This document shows, in pieces, positions 1 to 9,113 of a stretch of 64,000 nucleotides of DNA. The notes under the pieces were generated by a model, which searched no databases, was not told where the DNA came from, and saw only the letters and a program-made list of their open reading frames with translations. The DNA is taken from positions 372,001 to 436,000 of the forward strand of contig CAJTKX010000001.1 of the NCBI GenBank assembly GCA_910577055.1. The letters are read 5' to 3'. This stretch comes from an uncultured Christensenella sp. Lineage in GTDB: Bacteria > Bacillota > Clostridia > Christensenellales > Borkfalkiaceae. The translations under genes were made by a program, and so were the position numbers. Each line of letters begins with the position of its first letter. Positions within the stretch are counted from its first letter, which is position 1.

Positions 1-1882
1 GAATTGCTATCAGCCCCTTATCATTATAAATAATTTAAGGACTTATGTAGCAAAAGCGGCGGCTAACGAAACGAACTTCGAAAAATATTATATTTTGCTT
101 GACGACGACTCAACCGAAACTGCGGACGTGACGTTGAACGGCAAGAAATACAAATCGGCAAAAGGCACGACTTACAGCGACGATGAAACTTACTACTCCT
201 TAACCGACGTGGTCAATTACGGCTATTACGGCGCAAGCAAGACGGTAGCCGCGAATGGCAGAGAGGTTATAAGCGTACGCGTAAAAGTCTCGGGCGATGC
301 GGTTGCTTATGTTTACCTTGTTGATACAAGCAATGCGGACGACTTAAAGCTTTTGAACTACACCACCCCTTCCTACACATTCTGGTACGACGAAGAGGGC
401 AACGTGTTGGATGAAGAGCTTGACGAAGATTGGACGGCTTCGGAGCACCGCGAACACATCGTTTACACTTTGCGCGACGACGGACTTTACGACGGCGAGG
501 ACGGCAAGCTGTACGGCAACCTTTACAATCTTGTCAAATCCTATAAAGACAGCAAGTACGAGCACGTTGAATACTTCAATGAAGACGGCACCCCCGTTAT
601 AGGCGGTTACGACTATATTGAAAAATACGGAGACGGCAAAACGTTCTACAAAACCTCAGCCGGCAAGAACGGCACGGTATCCGACCACTACCTTTGCAGT
701 ACGGACGGCACGCACGTTTACGAGTGTATAGACGGAAAGTATTATTACGTTGAAATAACCGAGGGTGATGACGATAAAACGACCGAGGTTACAAACCGCG
801 ATAACGAAATTAATAATTTCGATATAAAACACGCAAGATACAGCAACCCCGAAATAAACAAAGAGCTTGCAGTAAAATTAACCAAGGACGACTGCGATAG
901 CTTGGGCGACGAGAACGGTTGGGTAACTGTTAACTTCGTGGTTTCAGCGGGCAGCGACGAAAAGAATTACCGCCTTGAAGTATGGAGCGGCGCACGCAAC
1001 GAAACGGGCGTTGACGCAGACGGCAAATATGCCGACGGCGCGGTTGCGTTCGATTACAGCCACGGCACGGTAAGCGAAACTCGACTTAGCTCCTACGAAA
1101 CGGAAATTATAAACGCTTACAATAGGGCGATTGCGGAAGTTAAACCCGAATTGCTTGGAGAGCTTACTTCGGGAACGAAAGAAAATATCCGCTCCTACGA
1201 AAAACTGCTTGAAAATCTTACCGCGGACCAAAAGCAACAAATAGAAAGCAAATTGGCACAGTACACCGACGGTAAATACGAGGCAAGCTACTACACCTTC
1301 ACCCTTTACGATTCGGAAGCGTATGTTCCCTTCAACGCGAACACCGCACGCGACGGCGAAACGGGTTACAACTACGACGCATCTTCTTTCACGGAGAAAC
1401 TTGCTTATCTTAAATTCGACGACGAGTCGAGGCACGAGAAAAATATTTTCGTAGACTACTCTGCCGTTGACCAAAGCATTTCCAAAAATACCGTATCGGA
1501 CAGCAACGATACCGAGGAAGAAGAAAACAATAACTCTGCCGAGTTAGGACTTTATATCTCCTCAATCGTGCTTGTTGTAGTTCTGCTTATCACTCTTGTT
1601 TCAATACTAATCACGCAGTATATCAAGAAGAGAAGAAAGGCCAAGGGCGTGAAGAATTCGAACAAAAACGTATACCGCAAGCGCGACAGATACGTTAAGA
1701 AACTTCACCTTGTAAAGGACGAAGTCGTTGAGCCCGAAACCGAAGGCACTACGGACGTTCCCGAGGCTGAAATTCCCGCAGAGGAGCCTACACCCGTTGA
1801 TAACGAGGCTACGGAAGTTCCCGCAGAAGAACCCGCACCCGAAGAAACGACGGAAGAAACCTCCGACGAAAACAAGGAATAA
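1..1882 (+). CDS. C-terminal part of a large membrane-anchored surface protein (5' end outside window)
   Basis: The reading frame is open to the left edge with no stop, so the true start lies upstream. The visible ~627 residues are mostly a hydrophilic, Tyr/Asp/Lys-rich extracellular region of no family I recognise. A single transmembrane helix follows (near nt 1540-1620, rich in Leu/Ile/Val), then a strongly basic stretch (KKRRKAKG, KKLHLVK), then a ~55-residue acidic Pro/Glu/Thr tail with two imperfect copies of a VPAEEP motif. By the positive-inside rule the tail should be cytoplasmic, making this a type I surface protein rather than a sortase substrate, and no LPXTG is present. It ends at a bidirectional hairpin shared with the convergent rsmF. 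Function unknown. Confidence 0.75.
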   Translation, partial: NCYQPLIIINNLRTYVAKAAANETNFEKYYILLDDDSTETADVTLNGKKYKSAKGTTYSDDETYYSLTDVVNYGYYGASKTVAANGREVISVRVKVSGDAVAYVYLVDTSNADDLKLLNYTTPSYTFWYDEEGNVLDEELDEDWTASEHREHIVYTLRDDGLYDGEDGKLYGNLYNLVKSYKDSKYEHVEYFNEDGTPVIGGYDYIEKYGDGKTFYKTSAGKNGTVSDHYLCSTDGTHVYECIDGKYYYVEITEGDDDKTTEVTNRDNEINNFDIKHARYSNPEINKELAVKLTKDDCDSLGDENGWVTVNFVVSAGSDEKNYRLEVWSGARNETGVDADGKYADGAVAFDYSHGTVSETRLSSYETEIINAYNRAIAEVKPELLGELTSGTKENIRSYEKLLENLTADQKQQIESKLAQYTDGKYEASYYTFTLYDSEAYVPFNANTARDGETGYNYDASSFTEKLAYLKFDDESRHEKNIFVDYSAVDQSISKNTVSDSNDTEEEENNNSAELGLYISSIVLVVVLLITLVSILITQYIKKRRKAKGVKNSNKNVYRKRDRYVKKLHLVKDEVVEPETEGTTDVPEAEIPAEEPTPVDNEATEVPAEEPAPEETTEETSDENKE

Positions 1883-1895
1883 CCACAATTAAAAA

Positions 1896-1931
1896 CCCGC
1901 CGAGCGCAAACGCGCTCGGCGGGTTTTTTAT
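1896..1931. terminator. Bidirectional rho-independent terminator
   Basis: A perfect 12-bp stem (CCCGCCGAGCGC with its complement) around an AAAC loop, with A-run before and T-run after. It lies between convergent genes and can serve both strands. Confidence 0.9.
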
Positions 1932-3187
1932 TAAATTCTAAGTCCTTTCGGCAAGTGATTTTTTGCGACTCCGTTTACTACTTTACACCAACCCAACGGG
2001 TATCCTTTGAACAACACCGCTTTCCACCCGCTTTCTTCGTTGCAATCAAAGGTAAGTCCGCGCAGATATTTAAGGGCAGTTTCTTCGCTTACCTCCACAC
2101 CGTTTACTTCGCCACCATTCAAACTCATTGCGAGCGCATGAGACGGCTCGAAGCGACCGTTTTTCAATTCGCCCAACTTTACCCCGGCTTTAAGCTCTGC
2201 GGGGAAATTGTCAATTAGGGAATATACTCCGTCACCCAACTTTACTATATTTTTAAGTTCAACGGAAATAACATTTTTTGCAAACTCGGCAAACTCTTTT
2301 TTGTCGCTTTCCTTAACCTTCAAACGGAAATCTTCGGCGCGCTCGCCCGCAGTTTTATCAAGTACGGCGCAAAAGTGCCCCTCTCCCCGCACTCGATGCG
2401 GCATAAGCTTTTTCATTTTTATTAAAGTATATTCGGGGTGAAGTTTTAGAAAGTTTTCAATCTGCCGCTCGTCCTCGTCGGGGGCAAAGGTGCAAGTAGA
2501 ATAAACCAACCGTCCGCCGCCCGCAAGCATCGCGTTTGCGCTTTCCAAAATTTTTGCTTGCCGCGCCGCACACGCTTGCACAGCCTTAAGGCTCCACTCG
2601 CGCACGGCGGCGTCCTCTTTTTTGAACATACCCTCGCCCGAGCAAGGCGCGTCAACGAGGATTTTATCGAAATAATTTTTATAAAAAGCAGCAAGGTTTT
2701 CGGGGCTTTGGCAAGTCACGGCAGCGTTCTTTACGCCGAACCTTTCGATATTGCTTTTTAGTATTCCGTAACGCTTAAAGTCGATTTCATTCGCAACCAA
2801 AACGCCTTGCCCTTGCATATACTGCGCGATTTGCGTTGCTTTGCCGCCCGGGGCGGCGCACAAATCGAGAACGCGCTCGCCCGACTTAACTTCAAGTTCC
2901 GGCACGGCGCACATTGCGGAAGGCTCTTGCACATAGTACAGCCCCGCCGCGTGAAATATAGTCTTGCCCAAACTTTCGCCCTTGGCGTAATAGCCGCTGT
3001 GCTCCCACGCAACCTCGCCGTCAAGCGGAACGGGCGCAAGCTTTTCGAACTCTTCGGGCGTTATTTTAAGCGTGTTTGCGCGCACGGCTTTTTCGGCGGG
3101 ACGGTCGTAGCTTTCAAAAAAAGCCGCGAACTCAGCGCCAAGCTCGCCTTGCAACCTTTCAAGAAATTCCGTGGGCAAATCAACCAT
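1931..3187 (-). CDS. rsmF: 16S rRNA (cytosine-5) methyltransferase, RsmF/NSUN family
   Basis: The 418 residues match SAM-dependent RNA m5C methyltransferases of the RsmF/YebU type. The SAM-binding motif LCAAPGGK is at residues 109-116. The two catalytic cysteines are in PCSGEGMF (Cys182) and TCTF (Cys232). A C-terminal RsmF-type domain follows, containing the HALAMSL segment near residue 350. The family methylates cytosine in 16S rRNA; the exact site here is inferred. The start ATG overlaps the end of the upstream exonuclease gene by 8 bp, indicating one transcription unit with translational coupling. Confidence 0.88.
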   Translation of the reverse strand: MVDLPTEFLERLQGELGAEFAAFFESYDRPAEKAVRANTLKITPEEFEKLAPVPLDGEVAWEHSGYYAKGESLGKTIFHAAGLYYVQEPSAMCAVPELEVKSGERVLDLCAAPGGKATQIAQYMQGQGVLVANEIDFKRYGILKSNIERFGVKNAAVTCQSPENLAAFYKNYFDKILVDAPCSGEGMFKKEDAAVREWSLKAVQACAARQAKILESANAMLAGGGRLVYSTCTFAPDEDERQIENFLKLHPEYTLIKMKKLMPHRVRGEGHFCAVLDKTAGERAEDFRLKVKESDKKEFAEFAKNVISVELKNIVKLGDGVYSLIDNFPAELKAGVKLGELKNGRFEPSHALAMSLNGGEVNGVEVSEETALKYLRGLTFDCNEESGWKAVLFKGYPLGWCKVVNGVAKNHLPKGLRI

Positions 3188-4130
3188 TTATAAGCTCCTT
3201 GAACTGCGCCAAAGTCAGCACTGTTTTGCCAGCCGCCGCTGCTTTTTTTGTGCGGTCGGTGTCATCGCCTTCCTCCGCGACGTAATGGGTGCACTCGTCC
3301 ACGCGCTGCTTGTAGCTGCCGCCCAACTCGTAAATTCTGTCCACGAACGAAAGGGAAATCGACGTATCATCCTCTATCTTACGCGAGAAGTTGAACTTTT
3401 TGCCCGCAAGCTTGCCTTGCCGCCGTATGCGTTTTTTAGTTAGGTTGTTGTTGAATTTTATGCGCTTTTCGGCGCGCGCTTGCTTTTCCTTATTCTTGGC
3501 TTGTCTGTATTTTTTGAAACCCGTACACTGCGGCGGGGCGACGGCGTAGTTGGATATTTTGCCGTAGGCGAACCCCAACAGCTTTACCAAACCGAAAAAG
3601 TCGCACCCGTACTTTTTGCACATTGCTTCCACTACTTTCATCGTCGCGTATGCATCGTCGGCGGCGCGGTGGGGCGTGAACTCGACGCCAAGCTCTTCCG
3701 CTATGTGTTCAAGCCCGAACTGCCGTGAAAAGTCGTTTTTGCCCGCCATAAAGAACATTTGACTGTCCGCGAACGAAAACTCGAACGAGGGTAGCTTGAA
3801 ACGGCGGGTTTCCAAATTAAGATACTTTACGTCGTTTAAGACCGCGTGCCCGACAGCCACGGAGTTTTTATCCTCTAAAAGTGCCTTTATCTGCGGATAA
3901 ACCGCATTGAACTTGGGGTATTTTTTAAACTCCTCGTAATTGTACGGCAAAACGATACCCTTATCGCCCTTTCTGTCGGTCAACTCGAACTTGCCTTTAG
4001 GGTTGATTAGGATATCACGCTTTTCGATAATATTGAATTTTTCGTCGCAGACGACGTAACCGAACGCGCAGATTTTGGCATAGGTCTTGTGTACGCCCGC
4101 GCACTCGATATCGAAGAAAACCAAATTCAT
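3180..4130 (-). CDS. DEDDh 3'-5' exonuclease with C-terminal BRCT-like domain
   Basis: This 316-residue protein has an N-terminal DnaQ-like exonuclease fold. Exo I is FDIEC (Asp7, Glu9), Exo II is GHAVLND (Asp100) and Exo III is HRAADDA (His154 with Asp158/159). A Lys/Arg-rich linker (about residues 205-240) leads to a C-terminal segment (about 240-316: LAGKKFNFS, then ELGG, then THYVAE, ending LAQFKELI) that reads like a BRCT domain. BRCT-bearing DnaQ-type exonucleases occur in Firmicutes and may act in DNA repair or proofreading; the substrate is not shown by sequence. A good promoter lies only 10 nt from the ATG (see separate entry). It overlaps rsmF by 8 bp. Confidence 0.8.
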   Translation of the reverse strand: MNLVFFDIECAGVHKTYAKICAFGYVVCDEKFNIIEKRDILINPKGKFELTDRKGDKGIVLPYNYEEFKKYPKFNAVYPQIKALLEDKNSVAVGHAVLNDVKYLNLETRRFKLPSFEFSFADSQMFFMAGKNDFSRQFGLEHIAEELGVEFTPHRAADDAYATMKVVEAMCKKYGCDFFGLVKLLGFAYGKISNYAVAPPQCTGFKKYRQAKNKEKQARAEKRIKFNNNLTKKRIRRQGKLAGKKFNFSRKIEDDTSISLSFVDRIYELGGSYKQRVDECTHYVAEEGDDTDRTKKAAAAGKTVLTLAQFKELING

Positions 4131-4140
4131 TTCGGTATTT

Positions 4141-4170
4141 ATTATAACACAGTGCGGGTTGACTTTTCAA
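4141..4170 (-). promoter_or_regulatory. SigA-type promoter of the exonuclease-rsmF unit (leaderless-like)
   Basis: On the minus strand TTGAAA (4170-4165), an 18-bp spacer and TATAAT (4146-4141) lie 10 nt before the ATG at 4130. The predicted transcript would have a leader of only a few nucleotides and no ribosome-binding site. Confidence 0.7.
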
Positions 4171-4187
4171 TCAGTTTATAATATAAT
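4159..4187 (+). promoter_or_regulatory. SigA-type promoter of the 4198 gene (leaderless-like)
   Basis: TTGACT (4159-4164), a 17-bp spacer and TATAAT (4182-4187), with the ATG at 4198. The -35 box abuts the -35 of the divergent minus-strand promoter. No Shine-Dalgarno sequence can fit between transcription start and ATG. Confidence 0.7.
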
Positions 4188-4197
4188 TTTAATACCT

Positions 4198-4914
4198 ATG
4201 AAGAAAGTTCTTACCGTTGCGGTTTGCAAAAATGCGGGCGCGGAATTGCCCGCGAAAGAAGAAATAGAGATACTTTATGCGGAAGAGGGCGGAAAAGCCT
4301 TATACGAGCTTTTAAAGCAAATTAAAAGCAAGTACGCGGTACTTGTGGACAGCGATTTTGTTTGCGGCGAAACCGAGGCTTTTTTAAAAGAGCTTGACGA
4401 CGCGTCCGCAGATATCGTGGTTTTCGAGGGCGGGTATTTATTTAAGTCAGCCGTGCTCAAAAGCTTGCCCGCAAAATATTGCGTTGACAGATATTCCGCG
4501 GAAATTTTTGCGGCGTTTAACGCAAAGTCGGTTGCTACGGTAAAATTAAAGCCGTTTACCTTTTCCGCCGTACATACGGAATATTCGGACGAGATTGCGG
4601 CAATGCTTACCGACGCGTTGGACGAATTTAAAAGGAGCAAAGCAAAGCTTACCAAAGAGGTTTACTCCTTTATCTTCGAGGCGCTGTTATCAAGGCTTAT
4701 AACCTTTTATATGAGCGCGATGTTGGCGATTAAAGCCAAGGCAATAAACGCGGAAACTCTGAAAGAGTTCGATTCGAGGTTGAAGGACAATATAGTTTTG
4801 TACCTTGCGCTTGAAAAGCGGTTTTATGCTGCCGACCTTAAAAAACTGAGGGCAAAAGATTTCAAGATAAGCTTTATTCAAGCAAATAAATTTAAAAAAC
4901 GGATTAGAAAATAA
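4198..4914 (+). CDS. Unknown protein with a glycosyltransferase-like N-terminal segment
   Basis: The start at 4198 is chosen because the promoter -10 box ends 10 nt upstream; an upstream in-frame start at 4087 would lie in front of that promoter. The 238-residue product contains YAVLVDSDF near residue 45, resembling the DXD-bearing strand of GT-A (family 2) glycosyltransferases. It then has a mostly helical, Lys-rich C-terminus ending KKRIRK. No full glycosyltransferase signature is present, so catalytic activity is uncertain. No signal peptide or clear membrane segment is seen. It is a single-gene unit closed by a terminator shared with convergent serS. Confidence 0.6.
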   Translation: MKKVLTVAVCKNAGAELPAKEEIEILYAEEGGKALYELLKQIKSKYAVLVDSDFVCGETEAFLKELDDASADIVVFEGGYLFKSAVLKSLPAKYCVDRYSAEIFAAFNAKSVATVKLKPFTFSAVHTEYSDEIAAMLTDALDEFKRSKAKLTKEVYSFIFEALLSRLITFYMSAMLAIKAKAINAETLKEFDSRLKDNIVLYLALEKRFYAADLKKLRAKDFKISFIQANKFKKRIRK

Positions 4915-4921
4915 AATGAAA

Positions 4922-4955
4922 TCCGCCGAGCGTCGCTCGGCGGACTGTTTTTTAT
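4922..4955. terminator. Bidirectional terminator between the 4198 gene and serS
   Basis: A 10-bp GC-rich stem (TCCGCCGAGC and complement) with a GTC loop, followed by a T-rich tract. It is convergent for both genes and resembles the hairpin at 1896. Confidence 0.85.
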
Positions 4956-6241
4956 TTTTTCGGAACAAGCTTTTCCTTGCCGCCCATATAGGGACGAAGC
5001 ACCGGTGGAATATAGACGCTGCCGTCGGCTTGCAAGTGATTTTCAAGAAAAGCGATAAGCATTCTCGGGGGTGCAACCACAGTGTTGTTTAGGGTGTGAA
5101 CAAACTCGTTTTTGCCGTTCGCCGCCTTGTAACGGATACCCAAACGCCTTGCTTGCGCGTCGGTCAAGTTGGAGCAACTGCCCACCTCGAAATACTTCTT
5201 TTGACGGGGGCTCCACGCTTCTATATCGCAGCTTTTGTATTTTAAATCGGCTAAATCGCCCGAACAACAAATAAGCTGACGTACCGGAATTTCCATTGAA
5301 ACGAAAAGTTCTACGGTATAGTTCCAAAGCTTTTCGTACCAATAGTCGCTTTCCTCGGGCTTGCAAAGGACAATCATCTCTTGCTTTTCGAATTGGTGTA
5401 TGCGGTAAATGCCGCGCTCTTCTATGCCGTGCGCGCCCTTTTCTTTTCTGAAACAAGGCGAATACGATGTAAGCGTTTGCGGAAGGGCGCTTTCGGGTAA
5501 AATTTCGCCCATAAATCTGCCTATCATAGAGTGCTCGGAAGTGCCGATTAAATACAAGTCCTCGCCCTCTATTTTGTACATCATACCGTCCATTTCCTCA
5601 AAGGACATAACGCCCGAAACAACGTCGCTGCGAATCATATAAGGCGGTATGCAATAGGTAAAGCCTTTATCAATCATAAAGTCCCGCGCATAGGATAAAA
5701 CGGCGGAATGTAAGCGGGCTATATCGCCGGTAAGGTAATAAAAGCCGTTGCCGCTTGTACGCCTTGCGCTGTCCAAGTCGATGCCGTTAAGGCTTTCCAA
5801 AATATCGAGGTGATAGGGAACGTCAAAAGGCTTTTCCGCGTGGTTTAAGAAAACCTTGCCCTCCACGTTTTGGCTGTCGTCCTTACCCAACGGCACGTCT
5901 GCGGCGATTATGTTGGGAATTGCCATCATATTCTTTTTAAGCTTATCGTCTATTTCGGCGGTTTCGGTTTCTATTGCGGCAATTCTGTCGTTGTTGGCTT
6001 TTGAGGTTGCTTTTGCCTCTTCCGCCTCCGCCTTTTTACCCTCGCGCATAAGCGCGCCTATCTGCTTTGCAAGCGCGTTTCTTTGGGCGCGAAGGCTGTC
6101 GCCTTCTTGTTGAAGCTCGCGCTTTTTTCTATCGAGGGTTATTACTTCGTCCACAAGGGGCAACTTTTTATCTTGGAATTTTTTTCTAATATTCTCTTTT
6201 ACAAACTCCGGATTGTCACGGATAAGGTTAATATCAATCAT
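4952..6241 (-). CDS. serS: Serine-tRNA ligase
   Basis: A class II aminoacyl-tRNA synthetase charging tRNA-Ser. The start is placed at the ATG giving MIDINLIRDNPEFVKEN, the canonical SerRS N-terminus; the 20 residues that could be read upstream are not family-like. The product is 429 residues, normal for bacterial SerRS. Residues ~30-100 form the tRNA-binding coiled-coil arm (many Glu/Lys/Arg). Motif 2 is SPCFRKEKGAHG and motif 3 is in the segment NNTVVAPPRMLIAFLENH. The ribosome site is AAGGA. It is transcribed alone, divergent from the P-type ATPase. Confidence 0.96.
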   Translation of the reverse strand: MIDINLIRDNPEFVKENIRKKFQDKKLPLVDEVITLDRKKRELQQEGDSLRAQRNALAKQIGALMREGKKAEAEEAKATSKANNDRIAAIETETAEIDDKLKKNMMAIPNIIAADVPLGKDDSQNVEGKVFLNHAEKPFDVPYHLDILESLNGIDLDSARRTSGNGFYYLTGDIARLHSAVLSYARDFMIDKGFTYCIPPYMIRSDVVSGVMSFEEMDGMMYKIEGEDLYLIGTSEHSMIGRFMGEILPESALPQTLTSYSPCFRKEKGAHGIEERGIYRIHQFEKQEMIVLCKPEESDYWYEKLWNYTVELFVSMEIPVRQLICCSGDLADLKYKSCDIEAWSPRQKKYFEVGSCSNLTDAQARRLGIRYKAANGKNEFVHTLNNTVVAPPRMLIAFLENHLQADGSVYIPPVLRPYMGGKEKLVPKK

Positions 6242-6272
6242 TTTTATTGTCCTTAAAAACAAGATTAACGAT

Positions 6273-6301
6273 ATTATACTTAAAATAAACCGCAAATGCA
6301 A
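6273..6301 (-). promoter_or_regulatory. Promoter of serS
   Basis: On the minus strand TTGCAT (6301-6296), a 17-bp spacer and TATAAT (6278-6273). The leader is ~30 nt and carries AAGGA before the ATG at 6241. No T-box-like structure fits in so short a leader. Confidence 0.65.
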
Positions 6302-6320
6302 ATAAATAGCTTAGAATTTC

Positions 6321-6349
6321 TTGAAAATCGGTTATATTTATGATAAAAT
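6321..6349 (+). promoter_or_regulatory. Promoter of the P-type ATPase gene
   Basis: TTGAAA (6321-6326), 17-bp spacer, TAAAAT (6344-6349), then the ATG at 6358. Transcription would begin at or next to the start codon. An AAAGGTG just before ATG would be used only if initiation is further upstream. Confidence 0.5.
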
Positions 6350-6357
6350 AAAGGTGT

Positions 6358-9072
6358 ATGAGCAAAATATTTTTTAAAGTCGGTACAAAGGAAAAACCCG
6401 AGGAAAAGCCCGAAATAGCCCCGCAGCCGTCCGACGAAGCAACCGAAGAAAGTACGGTTGCCGCAGACGAGGCTGTGCAAATTGCGCTGTTCCCCGGCGA
6501 CGAGCAACGCCCGCGTGTCGAAACGGCGGAACCCGCCGCCCCCGCGGAAGCTTTCGATAAGCAGAAAATAATCAAATACTTCAAGTCGCACCCGAAAAAA
6601 GCGGTTTCAACCAAGGTTGACAGATTTTCGCCCAAGCTGAACAAAGGTCTTTCGGCGGAACAAGTAGAAACGCGGTTTAAGCAGTTTTTATTCAACGATA
6701 CGAACAAGAAGTACTCCCGTTCGTACGCGAGTATTTTCGTTGGGAATATCTGCACGTTTTTTAACTTACTGTGTCTTTTTGCGGCAATCGCGCTGCTTGT
6801 AGCAAACACGCAAGGATTTTCGAACTATCTTGTTATTGTTATAACGACCGCAAACGTTGCGATTGGTATTATCCAAGAGATACGCTCTAAGCTGTCGATA
6901 GATAAGCTGTCTATTTTGGCGAAAAATACCGTTAAAGTAATACGCGACGGCGAAATAATAGAAATACCCGTGCAAGAAATCGTTTTAGACGACGTTATCG
7001 TGCTCGATTTGGGCAGTCAAGTGCCGGCCGACTGTATACTTGCGGAAGGTTCGGTAGAGGTCAACGAAAGCCTTTTGACGGGCGAATCGATTGCGATTAA
7101 AAAGCAAATAGGCGATATTTTATACGCCGGCAGTTTTATTGCGAGCGGAAGCGGAAAATTCAGAGTTGAAAAAGTCGGCAAAGAAACTTACCTTGAAAAG
7201 CTGACTTCCAAGGCGAAGAAGTATAAGCGACCCAATTCCGAGCTAATGAACTCGACAAAGCTGATAATTAAGTGCGTTTCGATACTTATTATCCCCATTG
7301 CGATAGGCACATTCCTTACGACCTACCACAATATAGATTATAACGACGAAACTTATCTTAAAGTGTTAGCCGCCGGCGGCGGAATAAACGTTGACGTAAA
7401 CTACGCCGTTCAACGAACATGTACCGTAGTTATAGGTATGATACCTTCGGGAATGTTGCTTTTAACGAGTATAGCGCTTGCCGTGGGAATTATGCGACTG
7501 ACCAAGTCCAACACCCTTGTGCAAGATATGTATTCCTTGGAAATGCTTGCGCGCGTTAACGTGCTATGCCTTGATAAAACGGGAACGATTACCGACGGCA
7601 GAATGCGCGTAAACGACACGATTATTTTAAACACCGTAAAAGACTATTCGCTAAACGACATAATGGGCAGCTTGCTTAGGGAGCTTGACGGAAACAACCA
7701 AACCTCGATAGCCCTAAATAACCACTTCGGATATAACGATATTTTCGCGGCGACGGCAAAGATACCGTTTTCATCTAAAAGAAAACTGTCTGCGGTAACC
7801 TTTGACGAGGCGGGAACTTTTGCAATGGGCGCTCCCGAGTTTGTGCTTAAACCCTACCCCGCCAAGGTTGAAAAAATAGTAAAACAGTATGCTCAGATGG
7901 GCTTGCGCGTAATTGTGCTTGCGCACTCTCCCTCCCCCATAGTCGGCGATAAACTACCCGCAATTATGAAGCCGATTGCGATAATTTCGATAGCCGACAA
8001 CGTGCGCGAGGACGCGATTGACACCATTAAATGGTTTAAGGAAAACGACGTTAACGTCAAAGTTATTTCGGGCGACAACCCCGTAACCGTTTCCGAGGTA
8101 GCCAAGCGCGCGGGAATTGCGAACGCGGATAAATTTATTTCCCTTGACGGGCTGAACGATACCGAGGTTGAAAACGTTGCGAACAAGTATACGGTATTCG
8201 GCAGAGTTTCACCCGAGCAAAAAGCAATATTGGTGCGCTCGATTAAGTCGCAAGGCAATACAGTTGCGATGACGGGCGACGGCGTAAACGATATTCTTGC
8301 GCTGAAAGAAGCCGATTGCGCGATATCGGTTGCATCCGGCAGCGAGGCGGCAAGAAACGTATCTCACCTTGTTTTGATGGACAACAACTTCAATTCTATG
8401 CCGAAGATTGTTGCCGAGGGCAGACGGGTTATAAATAACATTAAAAACTCTTCGTCGCTGTATTTGATGAAAACGCTGTTTACGGCAATTCTTGCTTTCC
8501 TTTGCATATGTATGGGCAAACCGTATTTGTTTATGCCTCAGAATATGCTTTTATTGGAAACGGCGATAATAGGCGCACCCTCGTTCTTCCTTTCGTTGCA
8601 ACCCAATAAGGACAGAGTGCAAGGCAAGTTTATTACCCACGTTATGAGCGGAGCCGTGACGGGCGCGATACTGATGATACTTTGCACTATGGCAATGTAT
8701 TTGACGAACGTTATAGACCCCGACGAATTCGGCGCGCACTACCGCGCAATGTGTATGATTGCGATGACGTTCTCCGGCTTTGTAATGGTATTCCGAACTT
8801 GTCAGCCGTTCAACGTATATCGGGCAGTGCTGTGTTTGGCGGTGTTCGGAATTATTGTAGGGTGCTACTGCATTACGCCGTTGACAGACGCGATGCTGTA
8901 TAAAGATTGGTCGGCGCTTGAATGGGACTATGCGAAAGTACTTATTATAGTAGTTGTAGTAGAAGCCGCCTTCCCTATTTCGGGCTGGCTGCAAGAGCTG
9001 TCGCATATAATATTCCCGTCCACAAAGAAAAAAGAAAAAGAGCCGAAAGAAAAACGCAAAAACAAAGCGTAA
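6358..9072 (+). CDS. P-type cation-transporting ATPase (CtpE/Ca2+-ATPase-like)
   Basis: This 904-residue ATP-driven membrane transporter has an N-terminal ~80-residue acidic, Pro/Glu-rich cytosolic extension. An actuator domain with TGES (about residue 241) follows, then the phosphorylation motif DKTGT (Asp ~406), the nucleotide-binding domain, the hinge motif TGDGVND (about residue 640) and six C-terminal membrane helices. The fourth-helix motif is IPSGM rather than the CPx of metal exporters or the PEGL of SERCA pumps; this favours the CtpE-like P2 group, for which Ca2+ is the known substrate in mycobacteria. The ion here is therefore an inference. It is a single-gene unit ending at a strong terminator. 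Confidence 0.85.
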   Translation: MSKIFFKVGTKEKPEEKPEIAPQPSDEATEESTVAADEAVQIALFPGDEQRPRVETAEPAAPAEAFDKQKIIKYFKSHPKKAVSTKVDRFSPKLNKGLSAEQVETRFKQFLFNDTNKKYSRSYASIFVGNICTFFNLLCLFAAIALLVANTQGFSNYLVIVITTANVAIGIIQEIRSKLSIDKLSILAKNTVKVIRDGEIIEIPVQEIVLDDVIVLDLGSQVPADCILAEGSVEVNESLLTGESIAIKKQIGDILYAGSFIASGSGKFRVEKVGKETYLEKLTSKAKKYKRPNSELMNSTKLIIKCVSILIIPIAIGTFLTTYHNIDYNDETYLKVLAAGGGINVDVNYAVQRTCTVVIGMIPSGMLLLTSIALAVGIMRLTKSNTLVQDMYSLEMLARVNVLCLDKTGTITDGRMRVNDTIILNTVKDYSLNDIMGSLLRELDGNNQTSIALNNHFGYNDIFAATAKIPFSSKRKLSAVTFDEAGTFAMGAPEFVLKPYPAKVEKIVKQYAQMGLRVIVLAHSPSPIVGDKLPAIMKPIAIISIADNVREDAIDTIKWFKENDVNVKVISGDNPVTVSEVAKRAGIANADKFISLDGLNDTEVENVANKYTVFGRVSPEQKAILVRSIKSQGNTVAMTGDGVNDILALKEADCAISVASGSEAARNVSHLVLMDNNFNSMPKIVAEGRRVINNIKNSSSLYLMKTLFTAILAFLCICMGKPYLFMPQNMLLLETAIIGAPSFFLSLQPNKDRVQGKFITHVMSGAVTGAILMILCTMAMYLTNVIDPDEFGAHYRAMCMIAMTFSGFVMVFRTCQPFNVYRAVLCLAVFGIIVGCYCITPLTDAMLYKDWSALEWDYAKVLIIVVVVEAAFPISGWLQELSHIIFPSTKKKEKEPKEKRKNKA

Positions 9073-9078
9073 ATAAAA

Positions 9079-9112
9079 ATCCGCCCGCGCAACAGCGCGG
9101 GCGGATTTCTAT
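9079..9112. terminator. Terminator after the P-type ATPase (bidirectional)
   Basis: A 12-bp stem (ATCCGCCCGCGC and complement) with an AACA loop, followed by TTCTATTTT on plus and a T-rich stretch on minus. It lies between convergent genes. Confidence 0.85.
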
Positions 9113-9113
9113 T

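Noticed and set aside
4087..4197. Upstream start for the 4198 gene
   Set aside because: It lies ahead of the promoter and within the exonuclease gene.
6242..6357. T-box leader for serS
   Set aside because: The leader is only ~30 nt and lacks the conserved T-box sequence.
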